Notes under the pieces: model-generated
The model's input: only the letters and a program-made list of their open reading frames with translations
What the model was told of the DNA's origin: nothing
Database searches by the model: none
In this document: one piece after another, positions 5,687-8,446 of the stretch
Layout of the letters: every line of letters begins with the position of its first letter
Position numbering within the stretch: the first letter of the stretch is position 1
Position numbers and translations under genes: made by a program
DNA from: Cryomorphaceae bacterium
GTDB taxonomy: Bacteria; Bacteroidota; Bacteroidia; Flavobacteriales; Schleiferiaceae
Direction: 5' to 3'
DNA: 8,446 nt
Assembly (NCBI GenBank): GCA_022565745.1
Contig: JAIUMB010000098.1
Coordinates: 1 to 8,446, forward strand

Positions 5687-5711
5687 CTCATCTACTGAGT
5701 CAGCAGATGAG
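5687..5711 (-). terminator. 11-bp hairpin, possible terminator after the hydrolase gene
   Basis: CTCATCTACTG (5687-5697) and CAGCAGATGAG (5701-5711) pair around a 3-nt loop. The single non-Watson-Crick position is an A-C mismatch in a plus transcript but a G-U wobble in a minus transcript, so the structure suits minus-strand RNA. It lies 21 bp beyond the hydrolase stop. No T-run follows directly; one appears only about 17-27 bp later. It could end or process the hydrolase message, but it is not a textbook terminator. Confidence 0.45.
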
Positions 5712-5732
5712 TTACCTCATCCATTCCGCTTT

Positions 5733-6500
5733 CTATTCAGACACCAAGTATCGCTCTACCCAGGCGGCAATAATCTTAGCAACATAGGCGCTGTCTTGGC
5801 GGTTACTCAGTAAGTGATCGGCGCCATCCAGTGAGATGAAGCTCTTGGGGTGAAATGCGCGTTCGTAAATTTGGGCAGCGTTGTCTATACTGACGATTTT
5901 GTCTTGTGGCGAATGCATAACCAGCAACGGCTTGCGGAGGTTTTTGATGATGTCTTTGTTGCTTTGGTCTTGTAAGTCGTCGAGAAATTGTTTTTTTAAG
6001 ACAAATGGCCGGCCGCCAATATTGACCTCGGCTTGGCCGTTGTTTTCCATTTCGTCGATTTTATCTTCGAATAAATGCGTAACGTGTGCCGGTTCAGCAG
6101 GGGCCGCTATGGTCACTACAGCTTCTATGCTATCGATTTTTGCAGCGGCAACCAAAGCGGCAGCCCCTCCTAAGGAGTGACCGATGATGAGTTTGGGAGC
6201 CTTGTATTCATCGGCCATAAAATCCGCTACGGTTTTTAGGTCTATGATGTTATGGGTGAAGTTGGTGTCGGCAAACTCTCCACCGCTCTCCCCCAAACCA
6301 GTAAAGTCAAAACGCATCACGGCAAAGCCAAAATCGGTTAACCCTCGGGTTATGGTACGAACCGCCCTTAGGTCTTTGTTGCACGTAAAACAGTGGGCAA
6401 ACATAATGTAGGCCTTAGGGTTGCCGTTTTCCGGCTTATCCATTATGGCGTGTAAATCTTCTCCGTTGGCGTTTTTAATATCGTGATGTTGTTGTGACAT
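5733..6500 (-). CDS. Alpha/beta hydrolase, stand-alone relative of the hydrolase half of hydrolase-OsmC fusions
   Basis: This 255-residue hydrolase (numbered from MSQQ) has HCFTCNKDL at 36-44, RFDFTGLGESGG at 63-74, the nucleophile elbow GHSLGG at 107-112 with Ser109, SPQDKIV with Asp200, and GADHLL with His229, a complete catalytic triad. IGGRPFVLKKQFLDDL (161-176) is typical of hydrolases that in many bacteria are fused to an OsmC-like peroxidase domain; here the gene ends after the hydrolase. The substrate is unknown; it is probably a cytosolic ester or acyl hydrolase. The frame is open back to an ATG at 6587, but the extra 29 residues resemble no signal or domain and overlap a good promoter (-7 TAACTTTA at 6521-6528). 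I therefore prefer the ATG at 6500. An ATG at 6521 is a third option. Confidence 0.9.
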   Translation of the reverse strand: MSQQHHDIKNANGEDLHAIMDKPENGNPKAYIMFAHCFTCNKDLRAVRTITRGLTDFGFAVMRFDFTGLGESGGEFADTNFTHNIIDLKTVADFMADEYKAPKLIIGHSLGGAAALVAAAKIDSIEAVVTIAAPAEPAHVTHLFEDKIDEMENNGQAEVNIGGRPFVLKKQFLDDLQDQSNKDIIKNLRKPLLVMHSPQDKIVSIDNAAQIYERAFHPKSFISLDGADHLLSNRQDSAYVAKIIAAWVERYLVSE

Positions 6501-6520
6501 ATGGTTTGTATTTAATCCCA

Positions 6521-6551
6521 TAAAGTTACAGTATACATCAATGATTTCCAA
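6521..6551 (-). promoter_or_regulatory. Likely promoter of the alpha/beta hydrolase gene
   Basis: The minus strand carries TTGG (6548-6551) and TAACTTTA (6521-6528), separated by 19 bp. The spacing fits the Bacteroidota -33/-7 pair, and the -7 box differs from TAnnTTTG at one base. Transcription would start near 6517, giving a leader of about 17 nt to the ATG at 6500. This supports the shorter hydrolase start. Confidence 0.45.
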
Positions 6552-6587
6552 GCTCACCATTGCAAACAAGCGGTTTAAAGCGGCCAT

Positions 6588-6703
6588 CGCGCCTTAGTCA
6601 GCTCCAGATCAGTGCAGTAGTCGCTTTGCCTAAACAGGACTTTCTGATTTTTAAATGTAGTCTTAATTGAGTTGGTACAATCAACCGTCTAAAGGCGCTG
6701 CCA
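6588..6703. other. Intergenic region between hydrolase and oxygenase genes
   Basis: No gene, strong hairpin or T-run was found. It contains AGATCAGTGCAGT (6606-6618), also present at 3943-3955. One such 13-bp coincidence is about what chance predicts in a window of this size. Confidence 0.4.
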
Positions 6704-7594
6704 CTATTTTAAAATATCCTCCTCTCTCTCTTCAATAATCTCATTGGTTTGCTCTATCGCCTTTTTAAGTTTATAGTCGCTCCAACTATTTTTATAATAT
6801 TTATTGAGAAACTCATCGAGTTTACGAACCACCAATACGTTATATGCGCCTTGAATTTGTCCGAGACGGCTAGGGGACAGGGTGCGTAGGCTAAGAGAGT
6901 AACTACTATCAATGTACTGAATGTAATGCCATATACCACTAGGCATAAACAAGGTTTCACCGTGATTGAGATCGCATTGGTATCCTTTGGCGTACTTGAT
7001 GGCTGGAAATTTATCGAAGTCCACGTTTGCCATGTCTACAGCGCTGTGGGTAGTAAATGGAAATTTATAGAGATATTTGCTTTGATCTTGATCAAACAGT
7101 GTAAAGCGTTTGGTGCCGTGAAATTGGGTGATAAACACATTGGATAGATCGATGTCGTAGTGCATGCGCACATCTGAGCCTGCACAACCAAAAAACAGAT
7201 ACGGAAAGTCTTTGAGGTAACCTTCCATTATGGGCGTAAATTCAAAATCTTTTAGCAGTTCAGGTCGAATTTTAAACAAATTAAACAAGAAAATACGTAA
7301 GTCAGATGGTTCATTACTTTTAATCATGTCGAGATATTCGGCAAAGGGAATCTCTTTTACCGGAGGCATCTCAATCAAGGTGGGAGAATTATCAAGCCAT
7401 TTGCCATAGAGCTTGACTTTGTGTTCACCGGCAATTTTTTTTAGGTTATCAGGCGTCCATTTGTCAACAGCAGCCCAGTTTTTGGTGTAGTTTTTAAGAA
7501 TAACCGGACGACGAGGTTTTACATAATTTTGGTAAAATTCTTCGTTGCTGATGTCTTCAACGACGTCTACAGGTCTGAGGTTTAGAGTATTCAA
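6704..7594 (-). CDS. Cupin_8/JmjC-type Fe(II)- and 2-oxoglutarate-dependent oxygenase
   Basis: This 296-residue protein has the Cupin_8 (FIH-like) fold pattern. An N-terminal RRPVILKNYTKNWAA segment lies at 28-42. The iron-binding HxD is at His145/Asp147 in MHYDID, followed by GTKRFTLF (160-167; Lys162 is a plausible 2-oxoglutarate ligand), and the distal histidine is His223 in FMPSGIWHYIQY. All three metal ligands are present, so it should be active. Relatives hydroxylate proteins, tRNA or small molecules; the target cannot be told. The C-terminus (about 270-296) is charged and probably helical. No ATG precedes residue 76 in frame. A TTG at 7594 fits the domain edge, with an in-frame stop (that of the dehydrogenase gene) at 7646-7648. 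It follows the dehydrogenase by 51 bp with no clear promoter, so co-transcription is likely. Confidence 0.88.
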   Translation of the reverse strand: MNTLNLRPVDVVEDISNEEFYQNYVKPRRPVILKNYTKNWAAVDKWTPDNLKKIAGEHKVKLYGKWLDNSPTLIEMPPVKEIPFAEYLDMIKSNEPSDLRIFLFNLFKIRPELLKDFEFTPIMEGYLKDFPYLFFGCAGSDVRMHYDIDLSNVFITQFHGTKRFTLFDQDQSKYLYKFPFTTHSAVDMANVDFDKFPAIKYAKGYQCDLNHGETLFMPSGIWHYIQYIDSSYSLSLRTLSPSRLGQIQGAYNVLVVRKLDEFLNKYYKNSWSDYKLKKAIEQTNEIIEEREEDILK

Positions 7595-7645
7595 GTTGTT
7601 CCGCTTTTGGTAATTGGTTAAAGGTTTAGCATTAATGCATGTGCT

Positions 7646-8446
7646 CTAACGCTGGGGTAAAGCTATGCAAATATTTTTAGGTTCAGTGAAAAATTCGAGG
7701 GCGTAAAAACCGCCTTCTCTTCCCATGCCACTGGCTTTGGTACCTCCAAAAGGCGTGCGAAGGTCTCTTACGAGCCAACAATTCACCCAAACAATGCCCA
7801 CATCTAAGGCATCGGCAATCAAATGTGCCCGGTTGAGATTTTGTGTCCACACAGAAAACGCCAATCCGTATTCGGTGCCATTGGCCAATGCGATGGCTTC
7901 TTCATCTGTTTCAAATGGCGTGAGCGTCACCACCGGACCAAAAATCTCTTCTTGATTGGTGCGGCATTGCATTGGCAGTCCTTCTATAACGGTAGGCTCC
8001 AAGTAGTAACCCTCGGCGTATGCCCCTTCAGGGGTTACGCGATTTCCGCCACACAAAACTGTGCCGCCTTCTTCTTTGGCCAACGCGATATAAGATTCGA
8101 TTTTATCGCGATGTGCTTCAGATACAACCGCCCCCACTTGTGTGCTGTCGAGCTGTGGTGGTCCCACGCGTAGTTGCTTAACCTTCTCGACAAAAGCGTC
8201 GCGAAATTTGTTGTAGATGCTTTTGTGTATGAGGATGCGTGAGCCACACAAGCAAATTTGACCTTGGTTGGCAAAGGAAGATTTAACCGAAGTGCGCAGT
8301 GCTTCTTCAAAATCAGCATCTTCAAAAATGATGTTGGCATTTTTGCCGCCGAGCTCCAAACTGGTTTTTTTAAATTGCTGAGCAGCAATTCCGGCGATGA
8401 TTTTTCCGGTGGCTGTTCCGCCGGTAAAGGAAATGGCTTTGGTAGC
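7646..8446 (-). CDS. Aldehyde dehydrogenase, ALDH8/2-aminomuconate-semialdehyde dehydrogenase-like (5' end outside window)
   Basis: These 266 codons form the C-terminal half or more of an NAD(P)-dependent aldehyde dehydrogenase. The frame is open to the window edge, so the missing ~215 N-terminal residues lie beyond 8446. In fragment numbering: ISFTGGTATG at 5-14 (cofactor loop), LELGGKN at 30-36 with catalytic Glu31, NQGQIC at 60-65 with catalytic Cys65, and EEIFGPV at 166-172 with cofactor-ribose Glu167. The end, NCWLVRDLRTPFGG...SGMGREGG...EFFTEPKNICI, is the signature of ALDH8A1 and of hydroxymuconate/aminomuconate semialdehyde dehydrogenases. Oxidation of 2-aminomuconate semialdehyde in tryptophan (kynurenine) catabolism is therefore a reasonable guess. 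It needs upstream neighbours, which are not in view, to confirm it. A start at 8359 would be false: that TTG codes the Leu of the catalytic LELGGKN motif. Confidence 0.93.
   Translation of the reverse strand, partial: ATKAISFTGGTATGKIIAGIAAQQFKKTSLELGGKNANIIFEDADFEEALRTSVKSSFANQGQICLCGSRILIHKSIYNKFRDAFVEKVKQLRVGPPQLDSTQVGAVVSEAHRDKIESYIALAKEEGGTVLCGGNRVTPEGAYAEGYYLEPTVIEGLPMQCRTNQEEIFGPVVTLTPFETDEEAIALANGTEYGLAFSVWTQNLNRAHLIADALDVGIVWVNCWLVRDLRTPFGGTKASGMGREGGFYALEFFTEPKNICIALPQR

Noticed and set aside
6501..6587. N-terminal extension of the alpha/beta hydrolase from an ATG at 6587.
   Set aside because: The 29 extra residues resemble no signal peptide or family sequence, and they cover a -33/-7 promoter pair suited to the start at 6500.
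3943..6618. 13-bp direct repeat AGATCAGTGCAGT at 3943-3955 and 6606-6618, considered as att-like or insertion marks.
   Set aside because: About one exact 13-bp match is expected by chance in a window of this size. It does not extend, and the enclosed genes show no mobile-element functions.

Overview
This window looks like chromosomal DNA of a member of the Bacteroidota, probably a free-living aerobe of Flavobacteriales or Saprospirales type. Three things point there. One gene encodes a secreted protein with a Type IX secretion (Por) C-terminal sorting domain. Starts lack Shine-Dalgarno sequences and have A-rich leaders. Several start regions carry the TAnnTTTG -7 box typical of this phylum. 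All seven supported protein genes are on the minus strand, so transcription runs from position 8446 towards 1.

In transcription order: (i) the C-terminal part of an ALDH8-like aldehyde dehydrogenase, cut by the window edge, followed after about 50 bp by a Cupin_8/JmjC-type Fe(II)/2-oxoglutarate oxygenase; (ii) a stand-alone alpha/beta hydrolase of the type elsewhere fused to OsmC, apparently with its own promoter; (iii) a 556-residue T9SS-exported surface protein, also with a -7 box; (iv) a methyltransferase with a cysteine-pair N-terminus, whose stop codon directly abuts the start of a CrtA (spheroidene monooxygenase)-like gene; (v) a repeat-rich non-coding stretch (about 1740-2230); (vi) an AAA ATPase/DUF4143 gene; (vii) a second repeat-rich stretch (about 80-550).

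The metabolic genes are ordinary single-copy accessory genes. The abutting methyltransferase/CrtA-like pair is the clearest functional couple, and plausibly acts on a carotenoid, polyene or other lipid, although the substrate cannot be read from the sequence.

The most unusual material is non-coding and surrounds the ATPase gene. On its 3' side lies a tandem array of about 4.5 copies of a ~113-bp unit. Each unit contains six helically phased CACGAAT-type heptamers, three in each orientation. On its 5' side lie an operator-like pair of ~32-bp repeats, a perfect 17-bp-arm palindrome, and two inverted clusters of an 18-bp GCATGG unit. In those clusters the spacer hairpin keeps its shape (4-bp stem, 3-nt loop) while its sequence changes, with compensatory differences on both arms. 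I regard this as the best candidate for something undescribed in the window.
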